From assembly GCA_036505275.1 (NCBI GenBank), contig DASXTS010000393.1:1-10274 (forward strand): DNA of 10,274 nucleotides. Direction: 5' to 3'. The stretch is from DASXTS01 sp036505275. Lineage in GTDB: Bacteria > Actinomycetota > Actinomycetes > Mycobacteriales > Pseudonocardiaceae. Positions 1 through 5,299 of the stretch are shown here, in pieces. The position numbers and the translations under genes were made by a program. A model generated the notes under the pieces. The model was not told where the DNA came from and searched no databases. It saw only the letters and a program-made list of their open reading frames with translations. Numbering within the stretch: the first letter of the stretch is position 1; each line of letters begins with the position of its first letter.

Positions 1-501
1 CCCGCCGCGCAGGCACTGGGCCAGCGCGGAGTGCTCGGAGTCCACCGGCACGAGCTGGCCAGGCCGGGCGGCCCTGGTTACCAGCGGGCCGCCCGCAATC
101 AGCGATTCCTTGTTCGCCAGCGCCAGCGTGGCACCGGTGTCCAGCGCCGCCAGCGTGGCGAGCAGGCCGCGGGATCCGGTGATCGCGTTCAGCACCAGGT
201 CGGCCGTGGTGGCGTGGATCAGCTCGACGACCGCGTCCGGCCCCGTCCACACCCGAGCGTTACCGGGCAGCTGGCCGGCGCCGGCCGGGTCGGACACCGC
301 GACGGCGCGCACGCCGAACTCGGCCACCTGATCGGCCAGCGTCGCCAACCGCGTCGGGTCGCCGCCACCCGCCGCCAACCCCACCACCCGGAACCGGTCG
401 GGATTGCGCCGGATCACGTCCAGCGCCTGGGTTCCGATCGAACCCGTGCTGCCGAGCACCAGCACCGAGCGGGGGCCAGAGCGGCCAGCGTCGTCGTCCA
501 T
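1..501 (-). CDS. dxr: 1-deoxy-D-xylulose 5-phosphate reductoisomerase (5' part only; runs off window)
   Basis: The enzyme converts 1-deoxy-D-xylulose 5-phosphate to 2-C-methyl-D-erythritol 4-phosphate with NADPH, the committed step of the MEP isoprenoid pathway in the cytosol. I translated 167 codons from the ATG at 501 to the window edge without a stop. The N-terminal NADPH-binding loop GSTGSIG is at residues 17-23, the family block NAITGSRGL at about 105-113, ANKESL at 129-134 and VDSEHSA at 153-159. D154 and E156 match the metal-binding pair of the E. coli enzyme (D150/E152). The third metal ligand and the C-terminal domain lie beyond base 1. A purine-rich GGGGAGA about 10 nt upstream can serve as ribosome binding site. 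It is divergent from the DUF1918 gene. Identity is secure from motifs; the 3' end is not visible. Confidence 0.95.
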   Translation of the reverse strand, partial: MDDDAGRSGPRSVLVLGSTGSIGTQALDVIRRNPDRFRVVGLAAGGGDPTRLATLADQVAEFGVRAVAVSDPAGAGQLPGNARVWTGPDAVVELIHATTADLVLNAITGSRGLLATLAALDTGATLALANKESLIAGGPLVTRAARPGQLVPVDSEHSALAQCLRGG

Positions 502-508
502 TGGCAGT

Positions 509-540
509 CATTCTCCCCGACCATTCTCCCGACCATTCTC
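509..540 (-). repeat. Three-copy 12/13-bp direct repeat upstream of dxr
   Basis: The heptamer GAGAATG (minus strand) occurs three times, at 509-515, 522-528 and 534-540, with periods of 13 and 12 bp. The first two upstream copies share the longer context GAGAATGGTCGG. The array ends 7 bases before the dxr start codon, so the copy nearest dxr overlaps its ribosome binding region. Each copy resembles a purine-rich site followed by ATG. Function unknown. Confidence 0.7.
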
Positions 541-587
541 GCCGGCCGGACCCGGCTGGGCGGGCGGGCTACCGATCGTGGCCCCAT

Positions 588-611
588 TTGACGCACACTG
601 TGGTAGCTACC
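588..611 (+). promoter_or_regulatory. Possible promoter/operator in dxr-DUF1918 divergent gap
   Basis: The 133-bp gap between the divergent dxr and DUF1918 genes must hold at least one promoter. It contains a TTGACG hexamer at 588-593 that resembles a sigma-70 type -35 box reading toward the DUF1918 gene, and a perfect 10-bp palindrome GGTAGCTACC at 602-611. I see no convincing -10 box at normal spacing: TAGCTA begins only 10 bp after the hexamer. The palindrome could instead be an operator. Weak, sequence-only evidence. Confidence 0.25.
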
Positions 612-634
612 GAAAGCCTGTGGGAGGTGCGTTG

Positions 635-820
635 ATGCAAGCTCAGGTCGGCGACCGGTTGCACATGCACGGTCGAGCCGTCGGCATCAAGGACCGGTTG
701 GGGGAGATCGTCGACGTCCGCGGTGAGCACGGTGGGCCGCCGTACCTGGTGCGGTTCGAGGACGGTCACGAGAGCCTGATCTACCCCGGTCCGGACTGCG
801 TGGTCGAGCACCCGGAGTAG
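635..820 (+). CDS. DUF1918 domain protein, 61 aa
   Basis: A small soluble protein of 61 residues that covers essentially one DUF1918 domain. The family core is recognisable: VGDRL near residues 5-9, a central GGPPYLVRF at about 33-41, then PGPDCVV at about 51-57. Members occur in actinobacteria, including the M. tuberculosis proteins Rv0569 and Rv2302, and have a small beta-rich fold; no biochemical role is established. I chose the ATG at 635 because GGGAGG at 622-627 lies 7 nt before it and the domain starts immediately; the frame stays open further upstream, but that part runs antisense to dxr and looks non-coding. It leads a possible plus-strand group with the DUF2631 and polymerase genes, although 153 nt separate it from the next gene. 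No signal peptide or membrane segment. Confidence 0.88.
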   Translation: MQAQVGDRLHMHGRAVGIKDRLGEIVDVRGEHGGPPYLVRFEDGHESLIYPGPDCVVEHPE

Positions 821-872
821 GCCGGTCCTGCACATCCATCAGGATCGCCGCTCGCGGTGGCCACGATTCACC

Positions 873-890
873 GGCCGGCCATGGCCGGCC
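873..890. repeat. 18-bp perfect palindrome between DUF1918 and DUF2631 genes
   Basis: GGCCGGCCATGGCCGGCC reads identically on both strands. It lies in the 153-bp gap between the two plus-strand genes, 52 bp after the DUF1918 stop codon. As RNA it would have almost no loop unless the middle opens, and no T run follows, so it is a poor intrinsic terminator. GGCC-rich self-complementary strings arise easily in such GC-rich DNA. The rest of the gap (821-973) holds only a smaller 11-bp dyad, GGTGT-G-ACACC, at 922-932. Confidence 0.5.
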
Positions 891-973
891 CTGGCCGCCG
901 GGCTGCCATGACCGGACCGGCGCGGTGTGACACCATGGCCGGGTCGTGATCGTGACTGGTCTGGAGGGCGGCG

Positions 974-1357
974 GTGGCCGAATCGAGCGAGCTGGACGTC
1001 CGCGACAAGCACGCCGCGGAGAAGGCCGAAGCTGACGCCGAGGCGCACGCCGTTGAGCATCGGGAGTCGCACGCCGTCGACCACGCCGTCGAGCACGCCG
1101 TCGAGCACGACGGCGGGCACCCGGTGGCGCTCGCGCATGACCCGAGGGCCGAGCCGTCCGCCGAATGGGGCTGGCACGGGACGTTCCCGCGGGCGAGCCG
1201 GATCGGCGGATGGGCGATCGCCGCGATCCTGCTGTTGATGCTCATCGGCAACCACCGCGGCCGGGTCGAGGAGCTGTGGCTGATCGGGCTCGCTGCCGTC
1301 GTGGTCGGCGCGCTGGTGTGGGACCAGATGCAGCGGCGCACGTCCTGGCGGCGCTGA
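974..1357 (+). CDS. DUF2631 membrane protein with histidine ladder, 127 aa
   Basis: The C-terminal half matches the actinobacterial DUF2631 family: a PSAEWGWHG-type entry at about 61-69, two hydrophobic segments at about 77-93 and 101-117, and a basic tail ending RRTSWRR. Such genes are typical neighbours of dxr in actinobacteria; function is unknown. The GTG start is supported by GGAGG at 963-967, 6 nt upstream. The N-terminal 70 residues are hydrophilic and charged, and contain histidines at 25, 29, 33, 37, 41, 45 and 49, exactly every fourth residue, within Ala-Val-Glu-His-like units. On a helix these would form one face, which suggests (inference) metal binding or pH sensing. With two membrane segments, both ends should lie on the same side. 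The polymerase gene follows after 16 nt, so co-transcription is likely. Confidence 0.85.
   Translation: MAESSELDVRDKHAAEKAEADAEAHAVEHRESHAVDHAVEHAVEHDGGHPVALAHDPRAEPSAEWGWHGTFPRASRIGGWAIAAILLLMLIGNHRGRVEELWLIGLAAVVVGALVWDQMQRRTSWRR
1046..1108 (+). repeat. 12-bp tandem repeat encoding His-Ala-Val-Glu/Asp units
   Basis: Units of CACGCCGTCGAG occur at 1070-1081 (last base C), 1082-1093 and 1094-1105, with a diverged copy at 1046-1057 and a degenerate one at 1058-1069 that keeps only the histidine codon. The period of 12 keeps the reading frame and generates the histidine ladder of the DUF2631 protein. Copy number could vary by slippage without disrupting the gene. Confidence 0.85.
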
Positions 1358-1373
1358 CACCGGCTGGTCCGGG

Positions 1374-2339
1374 ATGGCCGGCAAGAGCACGCCCGCGGTC
1401 GAGCTGCAGATCGGCGACCGCACCGTCCGGCTGACCAATCCCGACCGGGTGTACTTCCCCGCCACCGGCCATACCAAGCTGGACATTGCTCGGTACTACA
1501 TCGCGGTCGGCGACGGCATCGTGCGTGCGCTGCGCGAGCGGCCGTGCATGCTGCACCGCTTCCCGACCGGGGTGAGCGGCGAGAAGGTGCACCAGAAGCG
1601 GCTGCCGGCCGGCGCGCCGCCGTGGGTGAACACCGTACGGATCGACTTCCCGCGCTTCGGGCGGCACGCCTACGAGCTGTGCGTCACCGAGCTGGCGCAG
1701 GTGATCTGGGCCGTACAGATGTCCACCGTCGAGTTCCACCCATGGAACTCGCGCTGCACCGACACCGAGAAGCCCGATGAGTGGCGAATAGACCTGGACC
1801 CCATGCCGGGCGTCGGGTTCGAGGAGTCACGCAAGGTCGCCTACGTCGCCCACGAGGTGCTGGACGAGCTCGGCGCCGTCGGCTGGCCCAAGACCTCGGG
1901 CAACCGCGGGCTGCACATCTACGTGCGGATCGAGCCACGATGGGGGCACAAGGAGGTGCGGCGTGCCGCGCTGGCCTTCGCCCGCGAGGTGGAGCGCCGC
2001 GCCCCAGACCTGGTCACCACCACCTACTGGCGGCACGAACGCCCCACCGCGGTGTTCGTCGACTACAACCAGAACGCCCGTGACCGCACGATCCGCTCGG
2101 CGTACTCGCTGCGCGGTGCGCCACACGCCCCCGTGTCCGCGCCGATCAGGTGGGACGAGCTTCCCGACGTGGACCCGGCCGACTTCACCATGGCTACGAT
2201 GCCGGCCCGCTTCGCCAAACTCGGCGACCTGCACGCGGGCATCGACGAGGCGGTGTTCTCCCTGGGGCCGCTCTTCGAGTGGGCCGAGCGCGACGAGCGC
2301 GACCGTGGCCTCGCCGACCCCGGCGGCCCGCCCGAGTAG
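1374..2339 (+). CDS. Stand-alone LigD-type DNA polymerase/primase domain protein (NHEJ)
   Basis: A 321-residue archaeo-eukaryotic-primase-type polymerase of the kind fused to ligase in bacterial LigD, here free-standing as in M. tuberculosis Rv3730c. Such enzymes fill gaps and add nucleotides, preferentially ribonucleotides, at double-strand break ends during Ku-dependent end joining. Visible motifs: NPDRVYFP at 22-29; RFPTGVSGEKVHQKRLP at 62-78 (the template/5'-phosphate binding region); FHPW with H122; the metal-binding DLDP with D140 and D142; SGNRGLHIY at 175-183 with H181; and the third acidic residue D230 in VDYNQNARDRT. All expected catalytic residues are present, so it should be active. 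No ligase or nuclease domain is attached. The start is the ATG 16 nt after the DUF2631 gene; its ribosome binding site is poor, suggesting translational coupling. Its stop lies one base from the end of the opposing TIGR03086 gene. Confidence 0.93.
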   Translation: MAGKSTPAVELQIGDRTVRLTNPDRVYFPATGHTKLDIARYYIAVGDGIVRALRERPCMLHRFPTGVSGEKVHQKRLPAGAPPWVNTVRIDFPRFGRHAYELCVTELAQVIWAVQMSTVEFHPWNSRCTDTEKPDEWRIDLDPMPGVGFEESRKVAYVAHEVLDELGAVGWPKTSGNRGLHIYVRIEPRWGHKEVRRAALAFAREVERRAPDLVTTTYWRHERPTAVFVDYNQNARDRTIRSAYSLRGAPHAPVSAPIRWDELPDVDPADFTMATMPARFAKLGDLHAGIDEAVFSLGPLFEWAERDERDRGLADPGGPPE

Positions 2340-2340
2340 G

Positions 2341-2988
2341 TCAGCGCGGCGCCGAGACGCTTCGTCCCCAGTCGGGTTGACGGCCCAACCAGCCGGCGAG
2401 CCGACCGTACGCGTCCATGTCCGCCGGAACGTCCACCACCGGCCCGAACGGCACCCGCCCACCGCGTGGCTCCGCGGGCACGAACCGCTGAGCCGTGTTC
2501 AACGCCGCCTCGGCCAGCTGCCCGTCGAGCTGGTTCGCGCGTCCGGTCGCAACCGCCAGGTCCCAGGCGTGCTGGGTGAGCTCCTGGGTATAGGCGCGCA
2601 GCGCGGCGCGGCCGGGCAGCGTGCCGAACGGCAGCCTGAGCTCACGGTCGAGCACCGCGTCGTCGGCCCACACCGCGTCCAGCTTGGTGCGTGCCTCGGC
2701 CGCCGCATCCGCCCAGCCCGTCGGCTCGATGCCGGTGGTCACCCGCGGCACCTCCAGCGGGTTGCCGCCACTGGCCGCAATGCTGATCCGGCGCAGCACC
2801 GTGACCAAGTGGCCCACCAACGCTTCGACGTCGAACTCGGTGCACGGGGTCGGCAGGCCGAGCTGATCGGGGGTGGTGTGCTCGATCAGCGTCTGGACCT
2901 GGTCGACCGCACGCTGGAACAGCGGCCGGGGATCATCCGATGCGTTCGATGCGTTTGATGCGTTCGATGCGTTCGATGCATTCGTCAT
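2341..2988 (-). CDS. TIGR03086-family DinB-like metal-binding protein, (NAS)5 N-terminus
   Basis: A 215-residue protein of the TIGR03086 / mycothiol-dependent maleylpyruvate isomerase N-terminal (DinB-like) superfamily. Family marks are DPRPLF at 19-24, PTPCTEFDVEALVGHLV at 46-62, QHAWDLA at 139-145, and a C-terminal FGP...ADMDAYGRLAGWLGR block at about 181-203. H60, H140 and possibly E136 fit a four-helix-bundle metal site. Members are presumed metal- or thiol-dependent enzymes; no specific substrate can be assigned. Family proteins usually begin near DPRPLF, so residues 3-17, five Asn-Ala-Ser units, are an extension. I kept the ATG at 2988 because no other ATG or GTG is close to the domain, yet no good ribosome binding site precedes it. 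It lies 57 nt after the ligase gene and is probably co-transcribed with it. Two 11-bp direct repeats lie just upstream. Confidence 0.85.
   Translation of the reverse strand: MTNASNASNASNASNASDDPRPLFQRAVDQVQTLIEHTTPDQLGLPTPCTEFDVEALVGHLVTVLRRISIAASGGNPLEVPRVTTGIEPTGWADAAAEARTKLDAVWADDAVLDRELRLPFGTLPGRAALRAYTQELTQHAWDLAVATGRANQLDGQLAEAALNTAQRFVPAEPRGGRVPFGPVVDVPADMDAYGRLAGWLGRQPDWGRSVSAPR
2938..2982 (-). repeat. 9-bp x5 tandem repeat encoding (Asn-Ala-Ser)5
   Basis: Five uninterrupted 9-bp units (plus strand CGATGCGTT) lie at 2938-2946, 2947-2955, 2956-2964 (first base T), 2965-2973 and 2974-2982 (one base changed). On the minus strand they encode five Asn-Ala-Ser units directly after the start of the TIGR03086 protein. 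The near identity of copies suggests recent slippage expansion. The unit length preserves frame. Confidence 0.95.
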
Positions 2989-2989
2989 G

Positions 2990-3021
2990 CCGACAGTCTG
3001 CCGACGCCCACCGACAGTCTG
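2990..3021. repeat. 11-bp direct repeat upstream of TIGR03086 gene
   Basis: CCGACAGTCTG occurs at 2990-3000 and again at 3011-3021, 21 bp apart start to start, which is two DNA turns. The pair occupies most of the 57-bp gap between the ligase stop and the TIGR03086 start. That geometry is compatible with a protein-binding operator, but could equally be another slippage product. No regulator is identifiable. Confidence 0.6.
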
Positions 3022-3045
3022 GGCGCGGCCGGCTCAGCACAGCTC

Positions 3046-4101
3046 TCAGCGCAGCACAGCCGCCAGGTCGTAGCTCACCGGCTCGTCAAGCTGGTCGTAG
3101 GTGCACGAGCCGGGGTCGCGATCGTCGCGCCAACGGACGAACTGGGCGGTATGCCGGAACCGGCGGCCCTCCAGGCCGCCGTACCGGACCTCCGCGACGC
3201 GGGTCGGGCGGAGCGGCTCCCAGGACATGCTCTTGGTCGGGTTCCAGCGGCTCTGCATGCCGGGCCGGCGATCCCAGTCCTCCTGGTGCACCGCCCACTC
3301 GGCCCATGGGTGGCCATCCAGGGCGTCCACCCGCAGCGGGGCCAGCTCCTCGACCAGCGCCGCGCGGCGGGCCATGGAGAACGAGCCGGCCACGCCGACG
3401 TGCTGCAGCCGGTCGCCGTCGTACAAGCCGAGCAGCAGCGAGCCGACGATCGGGCCGGACTTGTGCCAGCGGAACCCGGCGACGACGCAGTCGGCGGTGC
3501 GCTCGTGCTTGACCTTGAGCATCAGCCGTTGGTCCGGCACGTATGGCAGGTCGCGGGCCTTGGCCACCAGACCGTCCAGCCCGGCGCCCTCGAAGGCGTC
3601 GAACCACTCCCGTGCGGTGGCCAGGTCGGTCGTGACCGGGGTGAGATGAATCGGCGGCTCGGCGCGGCGCAGAGCGTCCTCGAGCCGCCGCCGGCGCTGC
3701 TCGAAGGGGGTCTGCAGCAGGGCCTCGTGGCCGAGCGCGAGCAGGTCGAACGCCACGAAGGACGCCGGGGTCTGCTCGGCCAGCAGCCGCACCCTGGACG
3801 CCGCGGGGTGCAGCCGAAGCTGCAGGGCCTCGAAGTCCAGCCGGTTGTCGCGGGCCAGCACGAGCTCGCCGTCGACCACGCAGCGCGCCGGCAGGTTGGC
3901 CAGCACAGCCTCGACCACCTCAGGGAAGTACCTGGTCAGCGGCCGCTCGTTGCGGCTGGCCAGCTCCACCTCGGCACCGTCGCGGAACACGATGCAGCGG
4001 AAGCCGTCCCATTTCGGCTCGTACAGGAAGTTGCCCTCCGGGATGCCGCGGACCGACTTGGCGAGCATTGGCAGCAGTGGCGGGGACAGCGGCAGGTCCA
4101 T
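3046..4101 (-). CDS. ligC: ATP-dependent DNA ligase, LigC type, 351 aa
   Basis: A compact ATP-dependent DNA ligase that seals nicks through a lysyl-AMP intermediate; LigC-type enzymes act in NHEJ or short-patch repair beside a separate polymerase. Motif I EPKWDGFR at 28-35 gives adenylated Lys30; motif Ia SRN at 49-51 includes Arg50; motif III is VAFDLLAL at 116-123; motif IV is DGLVAK at 176-181, with Asp where many ligases have Glu; motif V is LMLKVKHERTADCVV at 193-207 with K196 and K198. The C-terminal OB-fold includes VGSLLLGLYDGD at 219-230 and ends near VRWRDDR. Length matches LigC rather than the three-domain LigD, and no polymerase or nuclease region is fused. The ATG at 4101 lies 7 nt past the rlmN stop, with AAGGAGG at 4113-4119 inside the end of rlmN, so coupling to rlmN is expected. 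The partner polymerase lies nearby on the other strand. Confidence 0.93.
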   Translation of the reverse strand: MDLPLSPPLLPMLAKSVRGIPEGNFLYEPKWDGFRCIVFRDGAEVELASRNERPLTRYFPEVVEAVLANLPARCVVDGELVLARDNRLDFEALQLRLHPAASRVRLLAEQTPASFVAFDLLALGHEALLQTPFEQRRRRLEDALRRAEPPIHLTPVTTDLATAREWFDAFEGAGLDGLVAKARDLPYVPDQRLMLKVKHERTADCVVAGFRWHKSGPIVGSLLLGLYDGDRLQHVGVAGSFSMARRAALVEELAPLRVDALDGHPWAEWAVHQEDWDRRPGMQSRWNPTKSMSWEPLRPTRVAEVRYGGLEGRRFRHTAQFVRWRDDRDPGSCTYDQLDEPVSYDLAAVLR

Positions 4102-4108
4102 GGGCAGG

Positions 4109-5266
4109 TCAGCCTCCTTCCGCGGCGAGCTGGCCGCAGGCGGCGGCGATCTCGCGGCCGCGGGTGTCGCGCACCGTGCAGCTCACCCCGGCGGCGCGCA
4201 CCAGCCGGACGAACTCGCGCTCGACCGGCTTGGGGCTGGCGTCCCACTCGCTGCCCGGTGTCGGGTTCAGCGGGATCAGATTGACGTGCACCAGCGGCCC
4301 GAACGCGGCGTGCAGCAGCGAGCCGAGCAGCTCGGCGCGCCACGGCTGATCGTTGATGTTCCGGATCAACGCGTACTCGACGGACACCCGACGGCCGGTC
4401 GTGTCGGCGTAGCGGCGGGCCGCGTCCACCACCTCGGCGACCTTCCACCGCGTGTTCACCGGCACCAACGTGTCGCGCAGCTCGTCGTCCGGGGCGTGCA
4501 GCGACACGGCCAGCGTCACGGCGAGCTTCTCGCCGGCCAGCTTGTCGATCGCCGGAACCAGCCCGACGGTGGACACGGTGACCGACCGCTGGGACAGGCC
4601 GAGCCCGTCCGGTGCCGGATCGGTGATGCGCCGCACGGCGTCGACCACCCGCCGGTAGTTGGCCAGCGGCTCGCCCATGCCCATGAAGACCACGTTGGAG
4701 AGGCGTCCCTGGCCACCGGGCAGCTCGCCGTCGCGCATGGCGGCCGCGGCGGCCCGCACCTGGTCCACGATCTCGGCGGTGGACAGGTTGCGGGTGAGCC
4801 CGGCCTGCCCGGTGGCGCAGAACGGGCACGCCATGCCACAGCCGGCCTGGCTGGACACGCACAGCGTCGTCCGGCCCGGACGCGGGTGTCCCGCACGGCC
4901 CGGGTGCGGGTGTCCCGCACGGCCCGGATAGCGCATGAGCACGCTCTCCAGCAGCGTGCCGTCGTGCGCCCGCCACAGTGTCTTGCGCGTGGTGCCGCCG
5001 TCGCAGGCCAGGTGCCGGACGGGGGTGAGCAGCGGCGGCAGCAGCGCCGCGCCGAGCTCGGCGCGGGCCGCGGCCGGTAGGTCGGTCATGGTCGCCGGGT
5101 CGGCGGACAGCCGGCCGTAGTAGTGGCGGGCGAGCTGGTCGGCGCGGTACCCCGGCTGACCCAGCGCCGTCACCGCGGCGCGGCGCCCGGCGGCGTCCAA
5201 ATCGGCCAGATGGCGCGGTGGCATGCCCCTCCGCGGGGCGCTGAACTGCAGCGAAACAGCGGTCAT
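4109..5266 (-). CDS. rlmN: 23S rRNA (adenine2503-C2)/tRNA (adenine37-C2) methyltransferase RlmN
   Basis: A radical-SAM enzyme that methylates C2 of A2503 in 23S rRNA and of A37 in some tRNAs, tuning translational fidelity. The [4Fe-4S]/SAM motif CGMACPFC supplies C143, C147 and C150. C136 in TLCVSSQ and C377 in AACGQL match the E. coli cysteines C118 and C355 used in the methyl-transfer cycle. GMGEPL at 196-201, VSTVGLVPAI at 231-240 and LIPLNPTPGSEW at 330-341 are further family blocks. I chose the ATG at 5266 (385 aa); the frame is open to 5329, but that extension is read partly through a palindrome. Two 8-residue repeats (residues 114-129) are inserted where homologues have a short loop before C136. 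The gene follows the methyltransferase gene by 70 nt and overlaps the ribosome binding site of ligC. Confidence 0.95.
   Translation of the reverse strand: MTAVSLQFSAPRRGMPPRHLADLDAAGRRAAVTALGQPGYRADQLARHYYGRLSADPATMTDLPAAARAELGAALLPPLLTPVRHLACDGGTTRKTLWRAHDGTLLESVLMRYPGRAGHPHPGRAGHPRPGRTTLCVSSQAGCGMACPFCATGQAGLTRNLSTAEIVDQVRAAAAAMRDGELPGGQGRLSNVVFMGMGEPLANYRRVVDAVRRITDPAPDGLGLSQRSVTVSTVGLVPAIDKLAGEKLAVTLAVSLHAPDDELRDTLVPVNTRWKVAEVVDAARRYADTTGRRVSVEYALIRNINDQPWRAELLGSLLHAAFGPLVHVNLIPLNPTPGSEWDASPKPVEREFVRLVRAAGVSCTVRDTRGREIAAACGQLAAEGG
4880..4927 (-). repeat. 24-bp x2 in-frame tandem repeat with internal palindromes in rlmN
   Basis: Two adjacent 24-bp units (4904-4927 and 4880-4903) differ at only two bases near their ends and encode PGRAGHPH and PGRAGHPR; a partial third copy covers 4871-4879. 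Each unit contains an inverted repeat GTGCGGG-ACA-CCCGCAC, perfect in the 4904-4927 copy and imperfect in the other. The insertion is expressed as part of RlmN and does not break the frame. Confidence 0.9.
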
Positions 5267-5288
5267 AACGCCGTCCAGTGTTCCACCC

Positions 5289-5297
5289 TGTGGATAA
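5289..5297 (-). promoter_or_regulatory. Perfect DnaA-box consensus TTATCCACA
   Basis: The minus strand reads TTATCCACA, the classical DnaA-binding consensus, 22 bp upstream of the rlmN start and 2 bp from the 42-bp palindrome. It is a single box; no cluster of boxes or AT-rich unwinding region is present, so this is not an origin. It could titrate DnaA or regulate rlmN, or be fortuitous. Confidence 0.45.
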
Positions 5298-5299
5298 GT

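Noticed and set aside
839..1486. Minus-strand open frames opposite the DUF2631 gene
   Set aside because: No motifs; the plus-strand frame has a ribosome binding site, family match and two membrane segments.
3151..4284. Long plus-strand open frames opposite the DNA ligase and rlmN
   Set aside because: They lie antisense to genes with complete catalytic motifs; low-complexity composition and no family motifs.
4880..4927. CRISPR-like array in rlmN
   Set aside because: The two units are directly adjacent with no spacers and are in frame within a coding gene.
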